A stretch of DNA of 64,000 bases from Agapetus fuscipes (Eukaryota > Arthropoda > Insecta > Trichoptera > Glossosomatidae). The stretch covers positions 4,836,001-4,900,000 of the forward strand of contig OX637342.1 of assembly GCA_951799405.1 (NCBI GenBank), given 5' to 3'. Made by a program: the position numbers and the translations under genes. Below are positions 54,324-64,000 of the stretch, piece by piece (positions within the stretch are counted from its first letter, which is position 1; every line of letters starts with the position of its first letter). The notes below the pieces were generated by a model. It was given only the letters and a program-made list of their open reading frames with translations. It ran no database searches and was not told where the DNA came from.

Positions 54324-57300
54324 TTATTTCATTTTCTTTACGGCGTGTATAGCATAGTTGATAGAAGTGTTGGAACACCAGTACCATTCATTGTTTACAA
54401 ATAGATAAAACATGCCGTGGATCATCTTAGTTTTGCAGTCATCTGAAAAGTAAACAAAACAGAGAATTATTAAATGCATTTATTGTATTTTACAACCTGT
54501 AAACTTTGGAATTGGTACAAATATCCTTCTTGCAACTAAGCTACACATATAGTGTAACTTCTTGCCGCGTTATCCCCGAAGGGGTCGCATGTGGCGAGTT
54601 GAACCTATTTATTTTTACAGGTAAGGGGGCCGGCCTTACGCCAACCACTTCAGTTGAAGTGGCGGTTTCCCAGCTCCCGAGAGTGCTGGTAATCATTTCT
54701 TGTGTAGGCTGAGTAAACCTTGCCGGTATTTTATTTTGGGGTTTGAAATAAACACCGAAACGGGAAATAATTTTTGACACCCTCGGTGGGATTCAAACCC
54801 GAGCTTTCGGCATGGAATGCAAGCACTCTACCACCTGAGCTATCGACCGGACAGCTTGCATTGCGATAAAAAAACAAAATGGATTGAGTGATTGTAGTCT
54901 TACTATAAATTAGACAGAAAAAAACCATTACATTTCTAGTCATAATTTTCAAAAAGTGCAAAGAAAGAAAGACATAATGACAATATGAACCCAAAAAAAA
55001 CTTTGTTTTTTGATTACGGCGATTATATTCTGTTCCACGACTGGTTTTGCAAACAAAGCGTTTGCATCCTCAGGTAGCTTAATAATTACCAGCTATGCAA
55101 ACGAATTGTTTGCGAAACCGGTTGTGAAACTAAAAATATTCCGTGTAATAGAAAACAAAGTTATTTTATTTTGTATCTCTTCAGATGAATGATTTCAATA
55201 AAACCCAAAAAAGCATAAACACTGAAAATCAATAATACTGAATTAGCTAAATCTTCTCCATTGTTTATTTAACTTTTTTTTGGAATTCTAGCTATAATAT
55301 TCCACTTCTGGGTTCCATGTTTGAGAGCCCATTTCTACATTTGAACTTTGAATCAGCACTTTTCCTGTTTTTAAACTATAATTTTTTTACAAAATGCATA
55401 AATAAATCATAAAAACTATTACATGAACATTTCCTTAAAATTCAAGATGGCTGCCACATAAAACATTATTCTTCTTTTGGTGCACTTCTATCAAAGATCG
55501 GCGATCGTCATGGCTATTTTGACCTAAGATGCTGCAGCATTATATATGTAAAACAAACCAATTCAGAAATAATATTCTACAAAAATAATGACTCTCCATT
55601 TGCGCGCAGACAAGATCTTTCCTTGTCCTTCAACATGCTGTGCCTCCAACTCATCCTGTTCCCTACAGCAATTCTTCAACTTGCAGAGAAAAGATCAAAC
55701 AGAAACAATTTGTAACATTGAAAATGCTTACGTTTTTCCAAGATCCTGACCAGCTCTCCGGGGGAAATGAATTTGTCCCAATGGTGTGTACCTTGTGGTA
55801 AAATATTTAACAAGTTTTCCGCTATGAGGATGCCTCCCAGCCAGGCAGCCATTGTCTTGTTCATGGTGGTAAGGAACAGGGACCCGCCAGGCTTGAGGGC
55901 GCGCGTGCAACTCTCCACAAACAGATCCTTGTGAGAGACGTGCTCTAAGACTTCCGATGCCACGACCGCATCAAATTCTTGTTCGTGCTGTGCGCTGAAG
56001 GACTGCAATTGATATAAGTGAAGATAAGAATTGATATAAGTGAAGATAAGAATTGATATAAGTGAAGATAAGAATCGATATAAGTGAAGATGAGAATTGA
56101 TATAAGTGAAGATAAGAATTGATATAAGTGAAGATAAGAATTGATATAAGTAAAGATAAGAATTGACAGAAGTGAAGATAAGAAGATAAGAAGAAGCGCC
56201 CTTGGAGTGACTACATCTAAGTAGAGTATGGTCTAAAAGAGAATTTGAGAATTTAAGAACAAAAAAACACAGTGAGATGGTTCAGATATCTTGAAAGAAT
56301 GAATGATGAATGACTAACGAAGAAAGTGTACAGAGGAAATGTCAGAGGAAAGCATGGAAGGGGAACACCAAGGAAGGAATGGATAGACCAACTAGGTGAA
56401 ATTGCGAAAGAATAGAACCTGCAGAATGAGACTAAGAGAAGAGTATGTACGAAGAAAGTGATGAATGTTGAAGAGATGAAAGAAATATGGAAGAACAGAA
56501 AAAAGTGGAGACAAAATCTGCGGAGGAGCTGGCCACCCCTAGTGGAATGACGGCAGGATACAGTACAGGCAGGCTAATCAGTGATAGCCTTTAGTTGCCG
56601 TGGTCTATCCAGGATAGAGCTGTTGTATGTTAAACATTATTGCGTTATGATAGTAGATTTAGATAGTTGCATCAACATATCTCTGAAGAAGCTCATCGTA
56701 GATGTGGGAAAAACATACAAGCTCCACTTTCGATGAACCACATCAGGATTAAGTCATCTTTTAACAAAATTTTAGTGCACCAATCACTGGTTACATAAGG
56801 TCACAAGAACACTTACTCTATCACAAAAAATTACCTTGATAATCACGTCAACAGTAACTTGCACCTTGAACGTTTTACCAATTATATTTTTCCTCGTAAC
56901 TTTATATTTGCAATAATCCATAGTACAAGGATGAGTAACCGGATACTTTTTTACAGCATCAAAGAAAAAAGGTCAACATGATACATGGAAAGCACACTTT
57001 TGCTTGATCAAATGACCAATTTTATGTGACTATACTTCTTCCTAATTCTTCCTAGGCAGGAAGGTGAAATGAAGGAGGATGCAAAACGGCTTCTCTGTAT
57101 GTTGTGAACTAAGAAAGACAAATGAGGACGGCAGGAGCTGGAGGCACATGCTCGAGGAAGTTATAGATTTGTGATGAGGAATGCAATTCACCAACCTTTT
57201 CTGACTGGCCAGAAACAGGTATTAATATCATAAATTAATAATTAATTTTTGTATATTATAATGAATTATTAATTAACATTAATCTTTTCAGCTAAGATTT

Positions 57301-60030
57301 AGATTTAGATTTAGATACAAAAAAACACAAAACAAATAATCAATTCTGAATACTTATCCCAAGTATTTTACCTCAATTGTGTCATGATGGTACTGCAGAT
57401 TTTTGAGTCGAGATTCTTCTGCGTGTTCCTTTGCAAGAGCTATCAGCTGTTCACTGGCATCCACACCTGTAACAGAGGCGCCTAACCTAGACAAAGGCTG
57501 CAGAGAAAAAAAACAACACAATATAAAATACATTTCAAATACTCTTCATCAATTTCAAATGGAGTTTCTTGATTAATACGTTAGTATGAGGCTGACCTCC
57601 CATGCTGCAAAAGCTTGGTTCACTTTTGCCAATGCCGCCGTGGTCACACCTTTGGTCCGGTCAATAGCTCAATTGGTAGAGGGCTTGCATTCCATGCCGA
57701 GAGCTCGGGTTCGAATCCCACCTAGGGTGTCAGAAATGATTTCCCATTTCGGTGTTTATCTCAAATCCAAAATAAAATACAGGCAAGATTTACTCAACCT
57801 TTACCAGAAATGAATACTAGCTCCCTCGGGAGCTGGGAAACATCCGCTTCAACTGAAATGGTTGGTGTAAGGCCGATCTACTTACCTGTGAAAATAAATA
57901 GGTTCACTCGCCACACGTGACCCCCTCGGATAGAACGTGGCAAGGAGATACTTTAAATGTGTAGCTTAGTCACGTTTAGTCACCCCGATTTCAGGGAAAG
58001 GCGGCAGGAGTTGCAAAGTTTATGCTCATGTGAGGTTTGGTTTATTTTGTATGTAAACATACAGCATGTGTATGTGTGAACTTACATGTGTCTGCTTGCA
58101 GACATGCATAAAGTATGAGCCTTTAATATCAATAAATTTTTGCAACTTAGATTATAGATTACAGTGCAATAAAATAAACAAAAAGTCAAAACGCGCGTCC
58201 ACGAAGACAACGAAAACCGCCACGGCGATTTGAAAACTCGTCATGAAGATGCTTTCCGCTCGTGAAAGCAAAACGTCGGCAGATATGGGAGCTACAAGTA
58301 GAACATGGTCAAACCCGAAAGAACACAAAAGTGATTTATTTTTTATTAACAAAAAGTCATTTAAAATAATAGGGGAGTTTTACCTACCATTAAAACTCTT
58401 ATTATGTTTCTGTAGATTTATTTAGTTTTTAATTGTTCACAAGGACACAAGATGGTAAAATAACACTCTTTTAAATGTTTTTGCCCAGGAATATTGTCAA
58501 TTCACTCAAATTTTCGAAGGTGAAATCAACTGACATGTGACCACAAGGGGAAAATGACGCTTTATGACAAATGGCGACCGGGATATGGGGGAACTGGAAA
58601 TAGGGAAACAGGAAATGGGGAAAAAGCGACCATAGAGTAGAAAAGTGCCTAAAGTGTAAAAAAGTGCAAATCAAAGACCCAGGAATAGACTAAAAAACCA
58701 CATAAAAGGGGAAAAGTGATTGTTTCTCTCATAATATGGACTCCAGACATCTCTTCAGAACACATAAAGTAAATAATTGATTGTTATTTATACCTCGGCA
58801 TAGATCCCACCTCCACAGCCTACTTCGAGGATCTTAGCTCCTTGCAATGGTGTCGGTGTGTGCTGGAATATTTCTAGGCTGGAGTTTGTTGATAATAAAC
58901 CATCTCTGACCAATGGAACTCTAAGAGAAAAAAAGATTCATCAGCAATAAAGTTTAAGTCAACAAAATGTTTGGTATGAGATAAGATTGAGTTCAACATT
59001 CACAAAAAACAGCGCCCACCAAATAGATTATCCTAATATTACCACACTGTAGAAGCAGGTACTGACTTAATGACTATAATTAATAAAACGCAACTAAGCT
59101 ACACATATAGTGTAACTCCTTGCCTGCGTTTTCTCCGAAGGGGTCGCATGTGGCAATTCGGGACCTATTTATTTTTACAGCCTCGCACCAACCACTTTCA
59201 GTTGAAGTGGGGGTTTCCCAGCTCCCGGGGGGGCTGCTTCTCATTTCTTGTGAAGGCTGCGTAAACCTTGAAATCGAACCTTTGCTCTCAGCATGGAATG
59301 CAAGCATTCTACCAATTGAGCTATCGACCTTTTCACAACCTTGGTCGTCGTCGCTACAAAGCGCCAATTCTCAAGCAAGACCCAGTTGCTGTAAGGCTGG
59401 ATGGACCTTTGTGACCAGTCATTGGTAAAGGTACCTATGTGAATTTTTCAACCCAGCGAAGAGCAAATTTGAAAATATAAATGGTACCTATATTTTTTGT
59501 GCTCCGCCGGGATTCGAACCCATAACTTTCCATTCAGAGTCCGAAGTGTTACCACTGGACTATGGAACGGTCATTTTGAATTGAACTGACCTTAATTTAT
59601 TGAGGGCATGGAGACCTTTCATGCTCCCGTTTGTGAACCACCATTGATGTTTTTGTCCCGCATGGTGATCTATCTCACTTTTGTCCACTGTTGTTCTTGA
59701 TTTCTGTTCATTGTTTATCTTTGTCCCTTCATTTTCTTTCTTTTCGGTGTCTTCTACCCTGTACATAAGCATCGCTGGCCTTGTGACAAGATTTCTTGCA
59801 TTTTTAATCCTAAAACACGATTAATTGTTTCTAAAAAGAATACATGAATCAACAACTTATTCGATCACATAAAAAAAACACCTTTAGTTTGCATGAAAAA
59901 AAAATGGGATAAGAAAAAAATCACAGATATTTAGAGACGAAAAATAAAATAAACTAGGAATTAAATGGTATTTTATGATAACTCACCGATCAACGAGTAA
60001 TGCCATCCTTCCTGGAATATTTTGTAACAT
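54324..60030 (-). CDS. COQ3: COQ3-type ubiquinone-biosynthesis O-methyltransferase, copy B (6 exons, complete)
   Basis: Complete - strand gene of the COQ3/UbiG family (301 aa). Exons: 60030-59987, 59809-59591, 58920-58794, 57497-57372, 56002-55732, 54442-54324; phases 2, 2, 0, 0, 1. Exon 1 encodes MLQNIPGRMALLVD, a short basic N terminus fitting a mitochondrial presequence with exon 2 (ARNLVTRPAML). Exon 2 also has a Lys/Glu-rich stretch and QWWFTNGSMKGLHALN. Exon 3 carries SAM motif I LEVGCGGGIYAE, exon 4 LGASVTGVDASEQ, exon 5 FDAVVASEVLEHV, LKPGGSLFLTTMNKT and GTHHWDKFISPGEL, exon 6 ends WCSNTSINYAIHAVKKMK. The EWWD signature of the family is altered to QWWF here while copy A retains EWWD. 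AATAAA lies at 54236-54231, 88 nt past the stop. A 22-bp minisatellite abuts the exon 5 acceptor. Start lies 523 bp from the divergent NUS1 start. Which of the two copies supplies the essential COQ3 activity is undecided. Confidence 0.9.
54530..54853 (-). repeat. S1 SINE, full length
   Basis: From GCAACTAAGCTACACAT to TGAGCTATCGACCGG; box B complement GGATTCAAACCCGAG. Sits in the last intron of COQ3 copy B. Confidence 0.85.
55000..55185 (-). repeat. PLE-type terminal repeat with decayed hammerhead
   Basis: - strand 55080-55035: CTGAGGA (55073-55067), GCAAAC (55065-55060), GTTTGC (55054-55049), AAAA in place of GAAA, C, then GUC (55041-55039) and a 4-bp stem I. One core position changed. A second, inverted half copy (GTTTGCGAAACCGGTTGTG) follows at 55108. 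Confidence 0.6.
56007..56182 (+). repeat. 22-bp minisatellite, 8 units
   Basis: Eight units of 22 bp (start AATTGATATAAGTG, end GAAGATAAG). On the - strand it forms the pyrimidine-rich end of COQ3 copy B intron 4; exon 5 starts at 56002, with the AG at 56004-56003. Confidence 0.9.
56215..56578 (+). mobile_element. LB LINE 3' fragment
   Basis: AATGAATGATGAATGACTAACG, GGGGAACACCAAGGAAGG and CCACCCCTAGTGGAATGACG; frame broken. Confidence 0.75.
56682..56740 (+). repeat. Decayed copy of the 50.25-kb hammerhead region
   Basis: CTGAAGA (56683), GCTCATCGTAGATG, GGGAAAAACA and AAGCTCCAC follow the order of the intact ribozyme, with a weakened stem II. Confidence 0.5.
57060..57300 (-). repeat. LINE scrap and S3 tail
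   Basis: 57110-57165 reads SWRHMLEEV-like LINE text on +. 57168-57295 is inverted S3 (GAATGCAATTCACCAACC, CTGGCCAGAAACAGG, ATTAATTAA block). Confidence 0.5.
57568..58168 (+). repeat. T1 repeat split by S1
   Basis: T1 5' part 57568-57650 (ACGTTAGTATGAGGCTGACC) and 3' part 57976-58168 (GATTTCAGGGAAAGGCGG to GCAACTTAGATTATAG). Confidence 0.8.
57652..57975 (+). repeat. S1 SINE nested in T1
   Basis: CCGGTCAATAGCTCAATTGG, GGTTCGAATCCCACC, end GTGTAGCTTAGTCACG. Confidence 0.85.
58165..58350 (+). repeat. PLE-type terminal repeat with decayed hammerhead
   Basis: ATGAAGA (58243), GCTTTC-cgctcgt-GAAAGC (58251-58269), AAAAC and GUC (58275): stem II intact, two core changes. Confidence 0.55.
59082..59580 (-). 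repeat. Composite SINE S2+S1, second locus
   Basis: - strand S2 (59580-59340: TAGTCCAGTGGTAAC, GGTTCGAATCCCGGCGG) joined to S1 (59330-59082: GATAGCTCAATTGG, GGTTCGATTTC) with the same junction and the same S1 deletion as 2078-2575. Confidence 0.8.
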
Positions 60031-60553
60031 TTTAAAAGATTTAAGATTACACTTGAGGATTGCACAAATTCGAGACGATACTAAATTCAAACCACATTCA
60101 AACTGTACTCGCGACTCGCGAGCCGTCAAATGTCAAAACACAAATGTCAATACTGTGAAAAAATATGGCTGCCGAGCGCAAAAGTGGGGAGAAAATGCAA
60201 TGATAGGTACGGAAAATGTACGATAATGATTGTGCAATATTTAATTTTTCCAATCTATCAATGTTTTAAAACTTGTCCAGAAAAAATAAATATGGGAAAT
60301 AAATATAGAATATGGATATTTTTATATTTATTTCAGCTTAATAATGTTTGGACTTTTTTTACCTACCATTATTTTTTCCCCCAAAATAATTGCAAGTACC
60401 ACCTTCTCGCTCGTGATTGGCGGGGCTAAAACGTGACAGCCGTCACTGTTTTCAGTGCGTTTCGTTTCAATCCGCCGAATGAAATGTGTAATATTTTATC
60501 ATTTTTCCTGTATTGATCGAGCATGGTGCAAATGCTGAATAAATCTGGACAAA
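60031..60553. promoter_or_regulatory. Shared divergent promoter of COQ3 copy B and NUS1
   Basis: The two start codons face away from each other across 523 bp. No TATA box is placed for either gene. Visible elements: a 7+1+7 inverted repeat CTCGCGA-c-TCGCGAG at 60108-60122; AAATGTCAA twice (60128-60136 and 60142-60150); and AATATGGCTGC at 60162-60172, which fits the AAnATGGCnGC pattern of YY1/Pho-type sites. This looks like a TATA-less housekeeping promoter; binding proteins are not known. Confidence 0.6.
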
Positions 60554-60854
60554 ATGCTGTCCAAAATCATCCGTATCTTCCTGTGGTGGCTCATCCATGT
60601 GTGTTATACTATCATAGAAAACTTGCATTTTTTGTGGACGAGGGCCACGCAAAAAGTTGTGGAGATTCGGCGTTTGAGACGCTACAAGGACAGTTTTAAG
60701 TATGTGTACCAGAATATGAGGGATGTGAAGAAGGTGCCTGCTCATGTGGTTCTACTGTTGGGGGAAGATGACGTGGCGTTTGAAGACCTGGGAAGACTAG
60801 TCATTTGGAGTTTGGCCGCCGGGATTTCTTACTTCAGCTTCTATGATAAGACAG
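60554..60854 (+). CDS. NUS1: NUS1 / Nogo-B receptor homologue, first exon (gene continues past window)
   Basis: First coding exon (100 codons plus 1 nt, donor ACAG|GTATAA) of a homologue of NUS1, the regulatory subunit of the ER dehydrodolichyl diphosphate synthase complex that makes dolichol for protein glycosylation. The start MLSKIIRIFLWWLIHVCYTI gives a hydrophobic membrane segment at residues 5-30, followed by a basic stretch (EIRRLRRYKDSF). It then enters the cis-prenyltransferase-like fold at VPAHVVLLLGEDDVAFEDLG and VIWSLAAGISYFSFYDKTG, matching the family pattern (H..L....D....D...LV.W..A.GI.Y.S.YD..G). No further exon was recognised in 60855-64000, so the rest lies beyond the window after an intron of more than 3.1 kb filled with repeats. 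Divergent promoter shared with COQ3 copy B. Confidence 0.88.
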
Positions 60855-60977
60855 GTATAATTTTGTAACGTTCTGCGGAAGTTCACTGATAAAATAACAT
60901 TGTCTAGACTTAAGATGACGTCAAAGGTCGGATTGCTAGGGGAAGGCAAACTAATATTTTGTTATTCCTCCACTTAT

Positions 60978-61215
60978 AAATTGGGATGAGGCTGACTAGG
61001 TACCCATACTGTAAAAATTGGTTCACTTTTTCAATTTTACCCCTGTTTCAGGGAATGTCTGCAAAAGTGGCAGGATTTATGTTCATTGGAAGTTTGGATT
61101 TTTATTTGAAATACACATGCAGCATTTGTAAGTGTGAAGTTACGCGTGTCTGTTTGCGGAAATGTATTTAAGTAATATGAATTTTAAATGTTATGTATCT
61201 TTACAATATAGATTT
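60978..61215 (+). repeat. T1 repeat in NUS1 intron 1
   Basis: AATTGGGATGAGGCTGAC to TTTACAATATAGATTTTAG. Confidence 0.75.
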
Positions 61216-61345
61216 TAGGTTGCCATGATGCATTTTGAAGTAATAGAATATTTATTAATCTAACCTAAGTACCTAATTGTTAAACAATTAATCATTTAAC
61301 GTTTACCATTCTGTGTTCTTATTCATAATTCTTATAACTCACTCA

Positions 61346-61766
61346 AATAGGTTTGTTGCAGTGGTAGGGAAAACGGTTGAAAGTAATATGGTTCTGTAGA
61401 GTATATTTCAAGGATCACAACCATATATTTTTTGTGTAGTAAAAATAAAAATATTGATAAATTTCAAAAATAAAATGCGGAGAATTTGAGTCGCGCCAAA
61501 ACGCAGCGCGTTCAACTTAGCGAACCTTGACGTCAAGGTTCGCCACTGGGCCCGTCGATACCTACACTCCGAAGATGCATCGACGTCATAATATCTACTT
61601 AAATAAACAAAATGACCTTTTTTCCGGAAATCGAGAATACACTAATTTTAAAGAGCTTCAGTTTAAAAACTAAGCAAGATACATATTTTTTAAAAACGCA
61701 GATGCATTTTTAAAAATGTATTCTACCATTTTATACAATGAAAAAAATATGTGATATTACCCTATT
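61346..61766 (+). mobile_element. M3 TIR element, copy c
   Basis: AAATAGGTTTGTTGCAGTGG to ATTACCCTATT; interior GAGTCGCGCCAAAACGCAG and CGACGTCATAATATC. Right TIR intact, left TIR mutated. Confidence 0.75.
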
Positions 61767-61914
61767 GCATGACATGTCATCATCTCTACTTATTTGGTTA
61801 AAAGTAATTGTAAAATTAACATAACTGGAATACCTTCGTTTTGAATCAAATATTTCATGATACCCTCTCATCCCGCATTCTATAATATAAGATGCAAAAT
61901 TATATGAATTTATT

Positions 61915-62055
61915 CCAAATCAGAAGCTTGTGTGCGTGCAATGACATCTGTTGAACCCGGGTCGAAGTTATGGTCAAAGGATCAAGCTTTATTCTGTTCC
62001 AATGGTAGTCAAGAATAGCAACTTGACTCCCTCGGCTATAACACCGACTAAATGG
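61915..62055 (-). repeat. S3 SINE, head half
   Basis: AGAAGCTTGTGTGCGTGC, TGAACCCGGGTCGAAG, TTCTGTTCCAATGGTAG and CTCGGCTATAACACCGAC. Confidence 0.55.
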
Positions 62056-62111
62056 GGCTACATTCACAAAAGTGAACCATTGTTTACAAAATAGGTGTCA
62101 GTCTCATATGC

Positions 62112-62442
62112 AACGCAACGCAACTAAGCTACACATATAGTGTAACTTCTTGCCGCGTTATCCCCGAAGGGGTCGCATGTGGCGAGTTGAACCTATTTAT
62201 TTTTACAGGTAAGGGGGCCGGCCTTACGCCAACCACTTCAGTTGAAGTGGAGGTTTCCCAGCTCCCGAAAGTGCTGGTACTCATTTCTTGTGAAGGCTGA
62301 GTAAACCTTGCCGGTATTTTATTTTGGGGTTTGAAATAAACACCGAAACGGGAAATCATTTCTGACACCCTCGGTGGGATACGAACCCGAGCTTTGGGCA
62401 TGGAATGCAAGCACTCTACCACCTGAGTTATCGACCGGACAA
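62112..62442 (-). repeat. S1 SINE, full length
   Basis: From CAACTAAGCTACACATATAG to GAGTTATCGACCGG; among the best preserved copies and very close to 54530-54853. Confidence 0.88.
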
Positions 62443-62481
62443 TATAAATCATACTAAACAATTAGTTTAGTAACTTGCATT

Positions 62482-62742
62482 TTCTAATCTAATCTAAGTT
62501 GCAAAGATATGTTACATTAGAGATTCACATTACATGCATTCTCACAACCAAACACGTACAAGTTTGCACTTGCACATGCCTCATGTGAACCTACAACATA
62601 AAAACCAAATCTCAAAAGGACATACACCCTGTAACTCTTGCCATCCTTCCCTGTAACAGGGGTGACATTGGCAAAGTGAAGCATTTTTACAGCATGGGTG
62701 GTCAGCCGCATACCTACCTATAAGTCAAGGAACCTTGCTTAT
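62482..62742 (-). repeat. T1 repeat, full with tail
   Basis: TCTAATCTAATCTAAG to CCTACCTATAAGTCAAGGAA. Confidence 0.85.
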
Positions 62743-62977
62743 CTAAATACATCTCATCATATGGAAGCTCGGTGGCAAGATAACATTTAACCTCCATAGT
62801 CCAGCAATGTTAAAATAACCTTTTACAATGTATAAAGTCTTCTATAATTTGTATGTCCTTTACTTCTGACCACATTGTTTTTAAAATTTGTCACATGATT
62901 TATTAGCAACTTATTTTTTAAATGAAATAATTTAAGAATTTAACCAAAAGGAATAGGGTAATTTTTTTAATTTTTTA

Positions 62978-64000
62978 TCTATATCTATAAAGAAGGATGT
63001 GTGTATGTATGTATGTATGTATGTATGTATGTATGTATGTATGTATGTATGTATGTATGTCCCCTATAGACTCATAAACCGCTCATCCGATTTTGACGAA
63101 ATTTTCAGGAAACATGTAACATATTCTTAGAACGAATCCTGTGAAGTTTGATGGTGATCAAATAAACAGTGGTTCTCAATTCTCGATATTTCAGCAACGA
63201 GGTCGGTAAATTTTGAAACTACCCAATAGAAGAAGACCATTATATTCAACTACAATACATAATCTTAGTTGCAAATATACATTTACATTAAAGATTCATA
63301 TAAAATGCATGCTCACAAGTAGACACATGTAAGTTCACGCTTACAAATGCTGCATGTGTACCCACTCATAATTTAAAATCCAAATCTAAAATGAACAACC
63401 CAGTAACTTTTACTTTACGCCAACTTGAAATGGATGTTATTCAGCTCCTGAGTGGCTTGACACTCATTTCTTATGAAGGCTGAGTAAGCCTTGCCGGTAT
63501 TTTATTTTGGGTTTAAAATAAACACTGAAACGGGAAATAATTTCTGACAACTTCGGTGGGATTCTAACTCGAGATCTCGGCATGGAATGCAATCTATCTA
63601 TCTATGTATATCTATAAAGAAGGATGTGTGTATGTATGTATGTATGTATGTATGTATGTATGTATGTATGTATGTATGTATGTATGTATGTATGTATGTA
63701 TGTATGTATGCATGTATGTATGTATGTTCCCTATAGACTCATAAACCGCTCATCCGATTTTGACGAAATTTTCAGGAAACATGTAACATATTTTTAGAAT
63801 GAATCCTGTGAAGTTTGATGGTGATCAAATAAACAATGGTTCTCAATTCTCAATATTTCAGCAACGAGGTCGGTAAATTTTGAAACCACCCTATAGAAGA
63901 AGACCATTATATTCAACTACAATACATAATCTTAGTTGCAAATATACATTTACATTAAAGATTCATATAAAATGCATGCTCACAAGTAGACACATGTAAG
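62978..64000 (+). repeat. Tandem duplication carrying (ATGT)n microsatellites
   Basis: The unit (TATCTATAAAGAAGGATG, (ATGT)n, CTCATAAACCGCTCATCCG, then a T1 3' part) occurs at 62978-63400 and again at 63605-64000, about 630-665 bp apart. The microsatellite is 63 bp in the first and about 100 bp in the second. The second copy runs off the window. Confidence 0.85.
63415..63592 (-). repeat. S1 SINE, head and partial body
   Basis: GAAGGCTGAGTAAGCCTTGC, ACACTGAAACGGGAAATA and TTCGGTGGGATTCTAACTC; stops within the head (CATGGAATGCAAT) where the second duplication unit begins. Confidence 0.75.

Noticed and set aside
60855..64000. Second exon of NUS1
   Set aside because: No sequence matching the cis-prenyltransferase region flanked by a good acceptor was seen; the interval is repeats.
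1..64000. CRISPR arrays, bacterial operons, integrons
   Set aside because: Introns, SINEs and LINEs show this is animal DNA; no regular spacer array exists.

Overview
This is a eukaryotic nuclear window, AT-rich and crowded with transposable elements. It is almost certainly from a moth or butterfly. The grounds are two juvenile-hormone-binding/takeout-type genes, short exons with GT-AG introns, many tRNA-headed SINEs and truncated LINEs, and frequent TAGGTACCTAC-like words that I associate with Lepidoptera. I see no prokaryotic signals, rRNA, CRISPR or functional tRNA gene.

Host genes. (1) On + strand, 357-8930: a five-exon JHBP/takeout gene (247 aa). (2) On + strand, 16712-38769: a second five-exon JHBP/takeout gene (252 aa) with the same intron phases (1,2,1,1) and identical exon 3 and 4 lengths (131 and 153 nt), so a tandem paralogue. 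(3) On - strand, 46689-41139: a COQ3-type (UbiG-like) methyltransferase with five recognisable exons; its first coding exon was not found. (4) On - strand, 60030-54324: a complete six-exon COQ3-type paralogue (301 aa). (5) On + strand, from 60554: the first exon of NUS1 (Nogo-B receptor type cis-prenyltransferase subunit), divergent from gene 4 across a 523-bp shared promoter; the rest lies beyond the window. JH-binding, ubiquinone methylation and dolichol synthesis all concern isoprenoid lipids, but adjacency alone does not show a joint function.

Repeats. Almost everything else is mobile DNA, named here by my own labels. S1, S2 and S3 are SINEs with tRNA-like heads. T1 is a roughly 250-bp repeat with an (ATTAG)n tail; it proves to be the 3' UTR of LINE family LA. 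LA has an 835-codon open RT frame at 25.1-27.6 kb, antisense inside intron 2 of the second JHBP gene. LB is a related LINE family seen only as C-terminal fragments; LC and LD are two further LINE lineages. M1-M4 are TIR elements (MITEs) and there is one hAT-like non-autonomous element. Penelope-like element (PLE) remnants include a GIY-YIG frame, long fold-back terminal repeats and one hammerhead ribozyme with an intact core.

The most notable points are the intact-core hammerhead ribozyme at 50256-50303 (-) with decayed relatives; the T1/LA tail relationship; a composite two-headed SINE (S2+S1) present at two loci; a three-level nested insertion at 43.1-44.2 kb; a 22-bp minisatellite abutting a COQ3 splice acceptor; and a MITE that seems to supply the poly(A) signal of the second JHBP gene.
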